Positions 52,271-60,891 of a stretch of DNA of 64,000 bases are shown here, piece after piece. The translations under genes were made by a program, and so were the position numbers. How positions within the stretch are numbered: position 1 is the first letter of the stretch; the number at the start of each line of letters is the position of its first letter. The notes under the pieces are model-generated. The model searched no databases and was not told where the DNA came from. It saw only the letters and a list, made by a program, of their open reading frames with translations. The DNA is from Pseudomonas sp. 102515. Lineage in GTDB: Bacteria; Pseudomonadota; Gammaproteobacteria; Pseudomonadales; Pseudomonadaceae. The stretch spans positions 1,426,001 to 1,490,000 of the forward strand of contig NZ_JAVHTY010000001.1 of NCBI RefSeq assembly GCF_031085165.1, given 5' to 3'.

Positions 52271-53731
52271 ATGAAAAGTGTCTCTCCCCGCGCCGACATC
52301 CTGGCCGGTCTCACCACGTCCTTCGCCCTGGTGCCCGAGTGCATCGCCTTCGCCCTGGTCGCCCATCTCAACCCGCTGATGGGTCTCTATGGCGCCTTCT
52401 TCATCTGTACCCTCACCGCCCTCTTCGGTGGCCGCCCCGGCATGGTCTCCGGCGCCGCCGGCTCCATGGCGGTGGTCATCATCGCCCTGGTGGTGCAGCA
52501 CGGCGTGCAGTACCTGCTGGCCACGGTCGTGCTCGGCGGCCTGCTGATGATCGCCTTCGGCCTGCTGCGCCTGGGCAAGCTGATCCGCATGGTGCCGCAC
52601 CCGGTCATGCTCGGGTTCGTCAACGGCCTGGCCATCGTCATCGCCCTGGCCCAGCTGGAACACTTCAAGCAGGGCGAGAGCTGGCTCAGCGGTACCCCGC
52701 TGTACCTGATGATCGGCCTGACTGCAGCGACCATGGCCATCATCTGGCTCCTGCCGCGGCTGACCCGCGCCGTGCCGCCGGCCCTGGCCGCCATCCTCGG
52801 CGTGGGCCTGGCGGTGCATGTCTTCGATCTGCCGACCCGTACCCTGGGCGACATGGCCCATATCGCCGGTGGCCTGCCGCGGCTGGCGCTGCCCGACATC
52901 CCCTGGAATCTGGAAACGCTGCGGATCATCCTGCCCTATGCGGTGCTGATGGCCCTGGTCGGCCTGCTGGAGACCCTGCTGACCTTGAACCTCACCGACG
53001 AGATCACCGAGAGCCGCGGCCGGCCCAATCGCGAGTGCGTGGCCCTTGGTGCGGCCAACATGGCCTCCGGGCTGTTCGGCGGCATGGGCGGTTGCGCCAT
53101 GATCGGCCAGACCATGATCAACCTGAGTTCGGGTGGCCGCGGCCGGCTGTCGGGGGTGGTCGCCGGGATCCTGATGCTGCTGTTCGTGCTGTTCCTCTCG
53201 CCGCTGATCGAGCGCATTCCGCTGGCGGCGCTGGTGGGCACCATGTTCGTGGTTGCCCAGCAGACCTTTGCCTGGGCCTCGCTGCGGGTGCTGCACCGGG
53301 TGCCGCGCAGCGACATGCTGATGATCATCGCCGTCACCGTGATCACCGTCTTCGCCGACCTCGCCACCGCGGTGCTCTGCGGCATCGTCCTGGCCGCGCT
53401 CAACTTCGCCTGGCAGCACGCCCGCCGGCTCTATGCCGACAGCCATCTGGAGGCTGACGGCAGCAAGAGGTACCAGGTGCACGGCACCCTATTCTTCGCC
53501 TCCACCGCCACCTTTCTCAACCAGTTCGATCCGGCCGGCGACCCCGCCAAGGTCGTGGTGGACTGCCGCCACCTGAGTTTCGTCGACTACTCCGCCGTGG
53601 CCGCGCTGCGCACCCTGCACGAACGCTATGCCAAGGCTGGCAAGCGGGTGCGGGTGCTGCACCTGTCACAACGCTGCAAACAGCTGCTGCGCCGCGGCGG
53701 GATGACGGACGACCTTGCCCTCGGCGATTGA
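52271..53731 (+). CDS. SulP-family anion transporter with STAS domain
   Basis: The 486-residue inner-membrane protein has some 10-12 membrane segments and a C-terminal cytoplasmic STAS domain (KVVVDCRHLSFVDYSAVAAL). Marks are SFALVPECIAFALVAHLNP, LFGGRPGMVSGAAGSMAVV and FGGMGGCAMIGQTMINLSSGG. SulP proteins carry sulfate, bicarbonate, molybdate or other anions; the substrate cannot be read here. It is divergent from the formate dehydrogenase operon. A tandem universal-stress gene follows after 60 bp, a pairing seen in other Pseudomonas. Confidence 0.9.
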   Translation: MKSVSPRADILAGLTTSFALVPECIAFALVAHLNPLMGLYGAFFICTLTALFGGRPGMVSGAAGSMAVVIIALVVQHGVQYLLATVVLGGLLMIAFGLLRLGKLIRMVPHPVMLGFVNGLAIVIALAQLEHFKQGESWLSGTPLYLMIGLTAATMAIIWLLPRLTRAVPPALAAILGVGLAVHVFDLPTRTLGDMAHIAGGLPRLALPDIPWNLETLRIILPYAVLMALVGLLETLLTLNLTDEITESRGRPNRECVALGAANMASGLFGGMGGCAMIGQTMINLSSGGRGRLSGVVAGILMLLFVLFLSPLIERIPLAALVGTMFVVAQQTFAWASLRVLHRVPRSDMLMIIAVTVITVFADLATAVLCGIVLAALNFAWQHARRLYADSHLEADGSKRYQVHGTLFFASTATFLNQFDPAGDPAKVVVDCRHLSFVDYSAVAALRTLHERYAKAGKRVRVLHLSQRCKQLLRRGGMTDDLALGD

Positions 53732-53791
53732 ACCCGCAACGGCGTGCCTGGGTCTCTCCCAGCAATGTCCTGCTCCTGGAGACCCGCGGCC

Positions 53792-54637
53792 ATGTCCAAG
53801 ATCCTCGCCTGCCTCGACGGCTCGGCCGTCAGCGCCGCCGTCTGCGACTTCGCTGCCTGGGCCGGCACCACCCTGGATGCCCCCCTCACCCTGCTGCATG
53901 TGCTGGATCAGCGCCGCTTTCCACGGCCCGGTCAGGCCACGCCGCCCCTGCTGGTCAACCGCGAACACCTGCTGACCGAGCTGGCGGCCCTGGATGCCCA
54001 GCGCGGCACCCTGGCAGAAGACCAGGGTCGGCTGCTGCTCGATGCGGCCCAGCTGCGGGTGGAGGAACAGCAGGCGCGCTGCGCCGGGGCCGTGCTGCAG
54101 CACGGTGACCTGATAGGTTCGCTGGAGAGTCTGCAGGAGGATTTCGACCTCATCGTGCTGGGCCGCCAGGGCGAGGACAGCCCGCCAAAGCGGTTGATCG
54201 GCCGCCACTTGGAAAGCGCCATCCGCCTCCTGCATCGCCCGCTGCTGGTGGCCGGCCACCAGTTCGTCGAGCCCAGCGGCGTGCTGCTGGCCTATGACGA
54301 CAGCACCAGCGCGCGCAAGGCGGTGACCTGGGTGGCCAACTGCCGGTTGTTCGACAGCCTGGCGTGCCACCTGGTAACCGTCGGCCGCGAGCGGGAAGAA
54401 CGCCGCGCAGCCCTCGCCCGTGCCGCCGACGAACTCAGGGCCCGGGGCCGTACGGTCACCACCGCCATCACCGACGGCGACGTGGAACTGGGCCTGGAGC
54501 GCTATCGCAAGCAGCATGGCCTGGAGCTGGTGGTGATGGGCGCCTTCGGCCATTCCCGCCTGCGCCACTTCTTCATGGGCAGCAACACCCGCAACATGCT
54601 GGAAGCGGCGGGCAGTGCGCTGATCGTGGTGCGCTAG
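53792..54637 (+). CDS. Tandem universal stress protein
   Basis: The 281-residue cytoplasmic protein consists of two Usp domains. The first (MSKILACLDGSAVSAAVCDF) ends with IVLGRQGEDSPPKRLIGRHLESAI and the second (GVLLAYDDSTSARKAV) with VVMGAFGHSRLRHFFMGSNTRNML, a good ATP-type loop. The first domain's loop is changed. Probably co-transcribed with the SulP gene. It is convergent with arfB, 18 bp apart. Confidence 0.9.
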   Translation: MSKILACLDGSAVSAAVCDFAAWAGTTLDAPLTLLHVLDQRRFPRPGQATPPLLVNREHLLTELAALDAQRGTLAEDQGRLLLDAAQLRVEEQQARCAGAVLQHGDLIGSLESLQEDFDLIVLGRQGEDSPPKRLIGRHLESAIRLLHRPLLVAGHQFVEPSGVLLAYDDSTSARKAVTWVANCRLFDSLACHLVTVGREREERRAALARAADELRARGRTVTTAITDGDVELGLERYRKQHGLELVVMGAFGHSRLRHFFMGSNTRNMLEAAGSALIVVR

Positions 54638-54655
54638 CTCAGGCTCGCGCTCAGC

Positions 54656-55072
54656 CTAGAAATCCACCCGCCCGCGGCTGGCCTTGATGCCGCTGCGGCG
54701 CGACTTGCCTTCCAAGCGGCGCTGCTTGGAGCCGTAGGTGGGCTTGGTCGGACGACGCGGCTTTTCCTGGACGTTGGCGGCGGCGATCAGCGCGGCCAGG
54801 CGTTCCAGGGCGTCGGCCCGGTTCTGTTCCTGGGTACGGTATTGCTGTGCCTTGATCACCACCACGCCGTCGCGGCTGATGCGCTGGTCGCGCAGGGCCA
54901 GCAGGCGCGCCTTGAGCGCTTCCGGCAGCGACGAGGCCTGGATGTCGAATCTCAGATGGACGGCGCTGGAAACCTTGTTGACGTTCTGGCCACCCGCACC
55001 CTGGGCGCGAACCGCCGTGAGCTGGATTTCCTGCTCGGGCAGCGTCAGGCACCCGTCGATGACCAGGGTCAC
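54656..55072 (-). CDS. arfB: Alternative ribosome-rescue factor ArfB
   Basis: Peptidyl-tRNA hydrolase that frees ribosomes stalled on mRNAs without a stop codon. A GTG start at 55072 overlaps the stop of the upstream gene (GTGA), giving 138 residues. The catalytic GGQ is in RAQGAGGQNVNKVSS. The basic tail, KPTYGSKQRRLEGKSRRSG, enters the mRNA channel in E. coli ArfB (YaeJ). Translational coupling places it at the end of a trhO-dsbA-arfB operon. Confidence 0.93.
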   Translation of the reverse strand: MTLVIDGCLTLPEQEIQLTAVRAQGAGGQNVNKVSSAVHLRFDIQASSLPEALKARLLALRDQRISRDGVVVIKAQQYRTQEQNRADALERLAALIAAANVQEKPRRPTKPTYGSKQRRLEGKSRRSGIKASRGRVDF

Positions 55073-55704
55073 GCCGGCCGCGCGCCGCGGCTGAGCCAGG
55101 CGTCCAGCAGCGGCTCCAGTTCGTCCAACGGCTGGTAGCCGTTGGTGATCAGCGCCAGCTGGCCGTCCCGCTCGGCGAGCAGCGTGGGGAAACCGGCGAT
55201 GCCCAGATTGAGTGCCCAGTCGAAGTCGGCCTGGGTGGCCTGGTGCGCCGCTTCGCCGTCGAACAGCGGGGCGAATTCGATGCGCGGCAGGCCACAGGCC
55301 TCGGCCAGTTCCACCAGCAGCGCCGGCTGGGTGACGTCGCGGGCCTCGACATAGAAGGCCCGCTGGATGCGCTTGGCCAGCGGCCAGACGGCCTCTTCGT
55401 CGAGCTGGCGGGCGGCGACCAGGGCACGGCAGGCCGGCTCGGTGTCGTACACCAGGCCTTCCGGCGGGCCCTGTTCGAGGGCGAAGGGCTGGCCGGTGGT
55501 GTCCTGCACCGCCTGCCAGTAGGCCAGGGTGCGTACCCGGCTGGCGGTGTCCTGGGCCACCCGCTCGCGACGCAGGCCGCCGACCACCAGGTGCAGGGGA
55601 ATGCCCTGGGCGGCCGCCCGCTCGGCCAGGCGCTCGACCACCGGAGCGAAGCCCCAGCACCAGGAGCACATGGGGTCCATCACATAGAGCAGGCGACCGG
55701 TCAT
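55069..55704 (-). CDS. DsbA-family thioredoxin-like protein
   Basis: The 211-residue protein has the active-site CSWCW (MDPMCSWCWGFAPVVERL) and a DsbA-type helical insert. A cis-proline is likely in GIAGFPTLLAERDGQ. There is no signal peptide, so it is a cytoplasmic, FrnE-like oxidoreductase rather than periplasmic DsbA. Its start is 1 bp after the trhO stop and its end overlaps arfB. Substrate unknown. Confidence 0.9.
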   Translation of the reverse strand: MTGRLLYVMDPMCSWCWGFAPVVERLAERAAAQGIPLHLVVGGLRRERVAQDTASRVRTLAYWQAVQDTTGQPFALEQGPPEGLVYDTEPACRALVAARQLDEEAVWPLAKRIQRAFYVEARDVTQPALLVELAEACGLPRIEFAPLFDGEAAHQATQADFDWALNLGIAGFPTLLAERDGQLALITNGYQPLDELEPLLDAWLSRGARPA

Positions 55705-55705
55705 C

Positions 55706-56659
55706 CTAGACCTCCTCGGGACTGGGCATGGTGTTCAGCCGCGGATCGCGGCCGATGGGGTGGGGTTCGTTGCGCAGGCGCGCCAGCTCGATCTGCTTCT
55801 GCCGCTCGCGGGCGCCGGCGCGGGTCTTTTCCGACAGCGAATCCCAGCAGTGCGGGCAACTGATGCCGGGGCGGTAATGCGGTGACTGCATGTCTTCCGG
55901 CGAGACCGGCGTGCGGCAGGCATGGCACTGGTCATAGACCCCTTCGGCGAGGTCATGGGTCACGGTGACGCGGTTATCGAAGACGAAGCACTCGCCTTCC
56001 CAGCGGGACTCGGCCGCGGGCACTTCTTCGAGGTACTTGAGGATGCCGCCCTTGAGGTGGAAGACCTCGGGAAAGCCCTCCTGCAGCATGAAGCTCGACG
56101 CCTTCTCGCAGCGGATGCCGCCGGTGCAGAACATGGCGACCTTCCTGTGCCGCGCCGGATCGAAGTGCTCGCGGATATAGGCCGGGAAATCGCGGAAGCT
56201 CTTGGTCTTGGGGTCGATGGCGCCCTTGAAGCTGCCGATGCCCACCTCGTAGTCGTTGCGGGTATCGATCACCAGCACCTCGGGATCGTCCACCAGGGCG
56301 TTCCAGTCCCGGGGTTCGACATAGGTACCCACGCGGCGGTTGGGATCGACGCCGGGCACGCCCAGGGTGACGATCTCCTTCTTCAGCTTGACCTTGGTGC
56401 GATAGAAGGGCTGCTCGGCGCAGTGGGATTCCTTGTGGTCGATGTCGACCAGGCGCGGATCGGCGCGCAGCCAGGCGAGCACGGCGTCGATGCCTGCGCG
56501 GCTGCCGGAAACGGTGCCGTTGATGCCTTCCTCGGCCAGCAGCAGGGTGCCCTTGACGTCATGGGTCAGGAGGGTCTGCAACAGGGGTTCACGCAATTGG
56601 ACGTAGTCGTCCAGGGTGACGAACTTGTACAAGGCCGCCACGACAATCTTGTCGGTCAT
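55706..56659 (-). CDS. trhO: tRNA uridine 5-hydroxylase TrhO (rhodanese family)
   Basis: Oxygen-dependent enzyme that makes 5-hydroxyuridine at tRNA position 34. The start at 56659 ([19 protein letters not shown]) gives 317 residues. An N-terminal acylphosphatase-like part ([19 protein letters not shown]) precedes the rhodanese domain, with the catalytic cysteine in [15 protein letters not shown], and a C-terminal zinc region with [13 protein letters not shown] and SCPHCWDSL. First gene of the coupled trio with the DsbA-like gene and arfB. Confidence 0.93.
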   Translation of the reverse strand: MTDKIVVAALYKFVTLDDYVQLREPLLQTLLTHDVKGTLLLAEEGINGTVSGSRAGIDAVLAWLRADPRLVDIDHKESHCAEQPFYRTKVKLKKEIVTLGVPGVDPNRRVGTYVEPRDWNALVDDPEVLVIDTRNDYEVGIGSFKGAIDPKTKSFRDFPAYIREHFDPARHRKVAMFCTGGIRCEKASSFMLQEGFPEVFHLKGGILKYLEEVPAAESRWEGECFVFDNRVTVTHDLAEGVYDQCHACRTPVSPEDMQSPHYRPGISCPHCWDSLSEKTRAGARERQKQIELARLRNEPHPIGRDPRLNTMPSPEEV

Positions 56660-56702
56660 CTTCGGGTTCCCAGGGGTCGCCCTCGCAAAGGGCGGACCGG
56701 TT

Positions 56703-56861
56703 AGAACCTGTTCATGACCTGCTACGCGTCGGCCAAACGGCGTTGAAAAGGCCTGCGGAATGCTCATTTACCACTCGTAAACTCGAGCGCGAGTCCGATC
56801 CGCTTCCTCAGCCCTTTTCGCCTTGTTTGTCTCTAGCTCGCGAGGTCGTGAAACAGGTTCT
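56703..56861 (-). repeat. Fold-back intergenic element, copy D
   Basis: This 159 bp copy lies between trhO and bolA. Its outer arms differ from copies A and B at the same places on both sides: AGAACCTGTTCATGACCT on one and AGGTCGTGAAACAGGTTCT on the other. The core CGGAATGCTCATTTACCAC and the inner arms (CAAACGGCGTTGAAAA and TTTTCGCCTTGTTTG) are kept. Confidence 0.9.
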
Positions 56862-56866
56862 TCGAC

Positions 56867-56891
56867 GAAAACGCCGGCAAGGATGCCGGCG
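56867..56891 (-). terminator. Terminator hairpin after bolA
   Basis: CGCCGGC (56872-56878) pairs with GCCGGCG (56885-56891). On the minus strand it is followed by TTTTCG. It lies 51 bp past the bolA-family stop codon. Confidence 0.7.
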
Positions 56892-56942
56892 CCGATCAAA
56901 TTTTAACCAATACGGACTGCCACTGAACAGGGCTCTCGAGGC

Positions 56943-57254
56943 TCAGCCCGCCAGGTCGTGCGTGCTGCCGCCGCGGCAGGTGGGCGAATCCGGTGCCTGG
57001 CCCTGGGCTGCCCACTCCGCTGGGGTGTAGGTGTGCAGCGCCAGGGCATGGAACTGGCCCATGAGTTCGCCCAGGGTGCCATAGACCTTCTGGTGGCGCT
57101 TCACCGCGTTGAGGCCGGCGAAATGCTCGCTGACCACCACCGCCTTGTAGTGGGTCTCCTGGCCGCGGCTGTGCATGTGGCTTTCGTCCAGCACCTGCAG
57201 GTGCTCGGGTTGCAACAGGCTCAGGCTGGACTGGATACGTTCGCGCATGCTCAT
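56943..57254 (-). CDS. bolA: BolA-family protein
   Basis: The 103-residue protein starts MSMRERIQSSLSLLQPEHLQ. It has the BolA fold with VVVSEHFAGLNAVKRHQKVY, including the helix-turn-helix-like region and the conserved His used with glutaredoxin iron-sulfur partners. The C-terminal tail after LALHTYTPAEWAAQG is longer than the core fold. BolA affects cell shape and biofilm switching in relatives. fumC, a DUF2059 protein and bolA also lie together in P. aeruginosa as I remember. Confidence 0.9.
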   Translation of the reverse strand: MSMRERIQSSLSLLQPEHLQVLDESHMHSRGQETHYKAVVVSEHFAGLNAVKRHQKVYGTLGELMGQFHALALHTYTPAEWAAQGQAPDSPTCRGGSTHDLAG

Positions 57255-57335
57255 GGGGATACCTCGACTGTGAGAAGCGTCATTCTAACGGGCTCGCGGC
57301 CCGCCCGGAATCGCTCCGGTCGGCCCACAAACGAC

Positions 57336-57360
57336 GAAGCCCGGAACGGGTCCGGGCTTC
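57336..57360 (-). terminator. Terminator hairpin after the DUF2059 gene
   Basis: GAAGCCCGGA (57336-57345) pairs exactly with TCCGGGCTTC (57351-57360), 16 bp past the stop of the DUF2059 gene. On the minus strand GTCGTTTGTG follows, a weak T tail. Confidence 0.75.
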
Positions 57361-57376
57361 GGGGCAAAGGCTGGAT

Positions 57377-57913
57377 TCAGCGCTTGGCGGGCGGCGGTGC
57401 GTTCTCGGCACCGGCCGGCGGCTTCACGCCCAGCTCCTTGTCCATCTCGGCGAGGATGCCGTTGACCTTGGGTACCGCCTGTTCCAGCTTGGCCTGGGTC
57501 AGCTGGGCGGACTGCGCCGACAGGCGCGGCAGGGTCGCGATCATCTTCTTGCCCAGATCGGACTGGTAGAACTTGATCAGGCCTTCCAGGTCGTCTTCGG
57601 TGAAGTTGTCGGTGTACAGCTTGACCATCTCGGGCTTGATCCTTTCCCAGCCGATGGTGCTGTCCAGCGCCTGGTTGGCGCGGGCGGTGTAGCTTTCCAG
57701 CACGGCTTTCTTGGCCGGCGCCTTGGCCTGCTCGAAGTGCTGGGCGAAGAGCTGCTGGACCTGGGCGTAGACCGGCGTGGTCAGCTTGTCGGCGTTGGCC
57801 AGCTTGAGAAAGCGCTCCGCGTCGGCCGCGTGGCTCTTGGCATCGGCCAGGGCGAAGCTGCTGGCGCTGGCGAGCACGACTACGGCGCCAAGCGTACGGA
57901 GGGTCTTCTTCAT
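57377..57913 (-). CDS. DUF2059 exported protein
   Basis: The start at 57913 (MKKTLRTLGAVVVLASASS) has AAGGA 6 bp upstream; the ATG two codons earlier directly abuts that site. Residues 1-22 form a signal peptide with cleavage after SFALA. The 178-residue protein has the DUF2059 region (YTDNFTEDDLEGLIKFYQSDLGKKM) typical of small helical periplasmic proteins of unknown function. It ends with a proline/alanine-rich tail. It is divergent from fumC. Confidence 0.88.
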   Translation of the reverse strand: MKKTLRTLGAVVVLASASSFALADAKSHAADAERFLKLANADKLTTPVYAQVQQLFAQHFEQAKAPAKKAVLESYTARANQALDSTIGWERIKPEMVKLYTDNFTEDDLEGLIKFYQSDLGKKMIATLPRLSAQSAQLTQAKLEQAVPKVNGILAEMDKELGVKPPAGAENAPPPAKR

Positions 57914-58084
57914 GGGCATCCTTCAGGAGGCTGAAAATGGACCGCGAGTGTGCCACAGAGCGGCTGAACCTGGCCTGAACTCATCGAGGACAGCCACCCA
58001 GTTGAGAATATCTCCCATTTGGGAACCCTGGCGCTAACCTGCTGCCCAAACTAGCTGGACCCTACCTCATCAACGGAGACCGCC

Positions 58085-59479
58085 ATGAGCCGCACCGAAA
58101 CCGATAGCATCGGCCCCATCGAAGTAGCCGACGACGTCTACTGGGGCGCCCAGACCCAAAGGTCGCTGGAAAACTTCGCCATCGGCAACCAGCAGATGCC
58201 GCTGGCGGTGGTACATGCCCTGGCGACGGTGAAGAAGGCGGCCGCGCGGGTCAACCTGCGCCTCGGCGAACTGCCGGAAGACGTCGCCACCCTGATCGAG
58301 AAGGCCAGCAGCGAGATCCTCGACGGCTTCCACGATGACCAGTTTCCCCTGGTGGTCTGGCAGACGGGCAGCGGTACCCAGAGCAACATGAACGTCAACG
58401 AGGTCATCGCCGGGCGCAGCAACGAGTTGGCCGGCAACGGCATGGGCGGCAAAAAGCCGGTCCATCCCAATGACCACGTCAATCGCGGCCAGAGCTCCAA
58501 CGACTGCTTCCCCACCGCCATGCACATCGCCACCGCCCTGGCGGTGCAGAACGACCTGCTGCCGGCCATCGCCGAGCTGTCCGGCGGCCTGGCGCTGCAG
58601 TCGGCGCGCTACCAGAACCTGGTCAAGACCGGCCGCACCCACATGATGGACGCCACCCCGGTGACCTTCGGCCAGGAGCTGTCAGCCTTCGTCGCCCAGC
58701 TGGACCTGGCCGAGCGCGCCATCCGCAACGCCCTGCCGGCGGTCCTGGAACTGGCCCAGGGCGGCACTGCCGTAGGCACCGGCCTCAATGCGCCCAAGGG
58801 CTTCGACGAAGCCATCGCCAAGGAAATCGCCGAACTCACCGGCCTGCCCTTCGTCACCGCACCGAACAAGTTCGCCGCCCTCGCCGGCCATGAGCCCCTG
58901 GTGGCCCTGCACGGCGGCCTCAAGACCCTGGCCGTGGCGCTGATGAAGATCGCCAACGACCTGCGCCTGCTGGGCTCCGGTCCGCGTGCGGGCTTCGCCG
59001 AGGTCAGGCTGCCGGCCAACGAACCGGGTAGCTCCATCATGCCGGGCAAGGTCAACCCGACCCAGTGCGAGGCCTTGTCGATGCTGGCCTGCCAGGTGAT
59101 CGGCAATGACGTCACCGTCGGTTTCGCCGCGAGCCAGGGTCATCTGCAGCTCAACGTCTACAAGCCGGTGATCGCCCACAACGTGCTGGAATCCATCCGC
59201 CTGCTGGCCGATGGCAGTCGCAACTTCAATACCCATTGCGTCACCGGCATGGAGCCGGACGAGCACAAGATGGCCGAGCACCTGGAACAGGGATTGATGC
59301 TGGTGACGGCGCTCAATCCCCACATCGGCTACGACAAGGCCGCCGAGATCGCCAAGAAGGCCTATGCCGAGAACAAGACCCTGCGCGCCGCCGCGCTGGA
59401 ACTCGGCTACCTGACCGATGCGCAGTTCGACGAGTGGGTGCGCCCGGAGACCATGCTGGAAGCCGGTGGCCGTGGCTGA
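58085..59479 (+). CDS. fumC: Class II fumarate hydratase
   Basis: Iron-free, oxygen-stable enzyme that interconverts fumarate and malate. The 464-residue protein has the superfamily signature GSSIMPGKVNPTQCE with the catalytic serine loop, TGRTHMMDATPVTFGQEL, and the N-terminal DVYWGAQTQRSLENF. It resembles the fumC paralogue near bolA in P. aeruginosa rather than the iron-regulated one by sodA. Its stop overlaps the next gene's start. Confidence 0.95.
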   Translation: MSRTETDSIGPIEVADDVYWGAQTQRSLENFAIGNQQMPLAVVHALATVKKAAARVNLRLGELPEDVATLIEKASSEILDGFHDDQFPLVVWQTGSGTQSNMNVNEVIAGRSNELAGNGMGGKKPVHPNDHVNRGQSSNDCFPTAMHIATALAVQNDLLPAIAELSGGLALQSARYQNLVKTGRTHMMDATPVTFGQELSAFVAQLDLAERAIRNALPAVLELAQGGTAVGTGLNAPKGFDEAIAKEIAELTGLPFVTAPNKFAALAGHEPLVALHGGLKTLAVALMKIANDLRLLGSGPRAGFAEVRLPANEPGSSIMPGKVNPTQCEALSMLACQVIGNDVTVGFAASQGHLQLNVYKPVIAHNVLESIRLLADGSRNFNTHCVTGMEPDEHKMAEHLEQGLMLVTALNPHIGYDKAAEIAKKAYAENKTLRAAALELGYLTDAQFDEWVRPETMLEAGGRG

Positions 59480-60086
59480 GGCCCGCGGCGCCACGCCGCT
59501 GGAGGGGGATGGCCGGCGCCTGCTGGTCATCCAGGGCAATCCCAAGCGCACCAGTTTCTGCCAGTCCCTGGCCGACGCCTATGTCCAGGGCGCCCAGGCC
59601 AGCGGTCAGGTGGTGCGCCAGCTGAAGCTGGCCGAGGCTCAATTCGATCCGGTGCTGCGCGAGGGCTACGACCTCTCCCAGACCCTAGAGCCGGACCTGC
59701 TGGAGGCCCAGCGGCAGATCCACTGGGCGGAGCACCTGGTGTTCATCTACCCGGTGTGGTGGAACGGCCTGCCAGCAGTGCTGGCGGGCTTTCTCGAACG
59801 CGTCCTGCAACCAGGCTTCGCCTTCGCCCAGCGCGACCAGACCTGGGGCGGCGACCCCCTGCTGACCGGGCGCAGCGCCGAACTGCTGGTCACCTCCGAC
59901 ACCCCGCCCTCCCCCTGGCAGCGCCTGCGCAACCAGGCACCCCATCGCCAGGGCATCCAGGAAGGCCTCGAGGCCTGCGGCATCCAGGTGCTGCAGGTCC
60001 ACGAGTACTCGCCGGTGCGGGCGGCGGACGAGGAACAGCGATTGCGCTGGTTGCAGGAAGTGGAACGGTTGGGGCGGAACGAGTAG
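59472..60086 (+). CDS. NAD(P)H dehydrogenase (quinone)-like flavodoxin-fold protein
   Basis: A GTG at 59472 overlaps the fumC end by 8 bp and gives 204 residues; GTG 59466 is also possible. The fold is that of NQO1/MdaB/KefF: LLVIQGNPKRTSFCQSLAD for the flavin phosphate site, HLVFIYPVWWNGLPAVLAGF and a C-terminal GIQEGLEACGIQVLQVHEY. It reduces quinones or similar with NAD(P)H and probably binds FMN or FAD. Co-translated with fumC. Confidence 0.85.
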   Translation: MAEARGATPLEGDGRRLLVIQGNPKRTSFCQSLADAYVQGAQASGQVVRQLKLAEAQFDPVLREGYDLSQTLEPDLLEAQRQIHWAEHLVFIYPVWWNGLPAVLAGFLERVLQPGFAFAQRDQTWGGDPLLTGRSAELLVTSDTPPSPWQRLRNQAPHRQGIQEGLEACGIQVLQVHEYSPVRAADEEQRLRWLQEVERLGRNE

Positions 60087-60103
60087 GCCATCCGGGAGCC
60101 TTG

Positions 60104-60195
60104 GTAGGTTGGGTTGAGCGCCAGCGAAGCCCATCAGCAACTCGACATTGGCCCTGTTGGGCTTCGACGATGAAGCTGTCTCAGCCCAACCTACG
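60104..60195. repeat. REP-like inverted pair after the oxidoreductase gene
   Basis: A short unit at 60104-60132 (plus, GTAGGTTGGGTTGAGCG...) faces a long unit at 60156-60195 (minus), which has the same insertion around CTTCGACGATGAAGC as the long unit at 7392. Same family as at 7351 and 46986. Confidence 0.85.
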
Positions 60196-60314
60196 GTCTA
60201 TTACTTCCAACCAAAGCCTGAGCTCCAGGCATAACCAAAGCGCCTTTTATTCTTTCTCCTGCGCATCAACCACCGGCACTATCGACGCTCCCCTTTCGCC
60301 CGCGGAGCACCGCC

Positions 60315-60875
60315 ATGACCCGCTATCTCATCCTCCCCGGCTGGCAAGGCTCCGGCCCCGATCACTGGCAGACCCATTGGCAGCGCCGTCTGCCGGATGC
60401 CCGGCGGGTCGAACAGGACGACTGGCAGCATCCCGATCCGCAGCGTTGGGTCGCCACTCTCGACAGGGCCATCGCCGAGGCCAATGCCCCGGTGGTACTG
60501 ATCGCCCATAGCCTGGGTTGCGTGACCGTCGCGCTCTGGGCCGCCAGCGCTCCGGTGGCCCGTCGGCAGCGGGTGCTGGCGGCCTTGCTGGTGGCGCCGG
60601 CCGACGTCGAGCGCCCGGGTTGCCCGATGGAACTGCTGGGTTTCGCGCCCTTGCCACGGCAGCCACTGCCCTTCCCTTCCAGGGTAGTGACCTCGGACAA
60701 CGACCATGCCATCAGCCTCGCCCGAGCCGAAGCCCTGGCCCAGGCCTGGGGGAGCGAGCTGGACATCCTCCCGGGTGCCGGCCATATCAACACCCGCTCC
60801 GGGCATCGGCAGTGGGAAGAAGGTCTGATCCATTTGGCGAAGCTGGGATCGGCTCAGGGCCTGCGCGTCGCCTGA
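60315..60875 (+). CDS. RBBP9/YdeN-family alpha/beta hydrolase
   Basis: The 186-residue protein starts MTRYLILPGWQGSGPDHWQ, the family opening. The nucleophile serine is in VLIAHSLGCVTVALWA; the acid lies in VVTSDNDHAISLARAE and the histidine in LPGAGHINTRSGH. Cytoplasmic serine hydrolase; substrate unknown. Confidence 0.9.
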   Translation: MTRYLILPGWQGSGPDHWQTHWQRRLPDARRVEQDDWQHPDPQRWVATLDRAIAEANAPVVLIAHSLGCVTVALWAASAPVARRQRVLAALLVAPADVERPGCPMELLGFAPLPRQPLPFPSRVVTSDNDHAISLARAEALAQAWGSELDILPGAGHINTRSGHRQWEEGLIHLAKLGSAQGLRVA

Positions 60876-60891
60876 TCGAGCCCTCTCGTGC

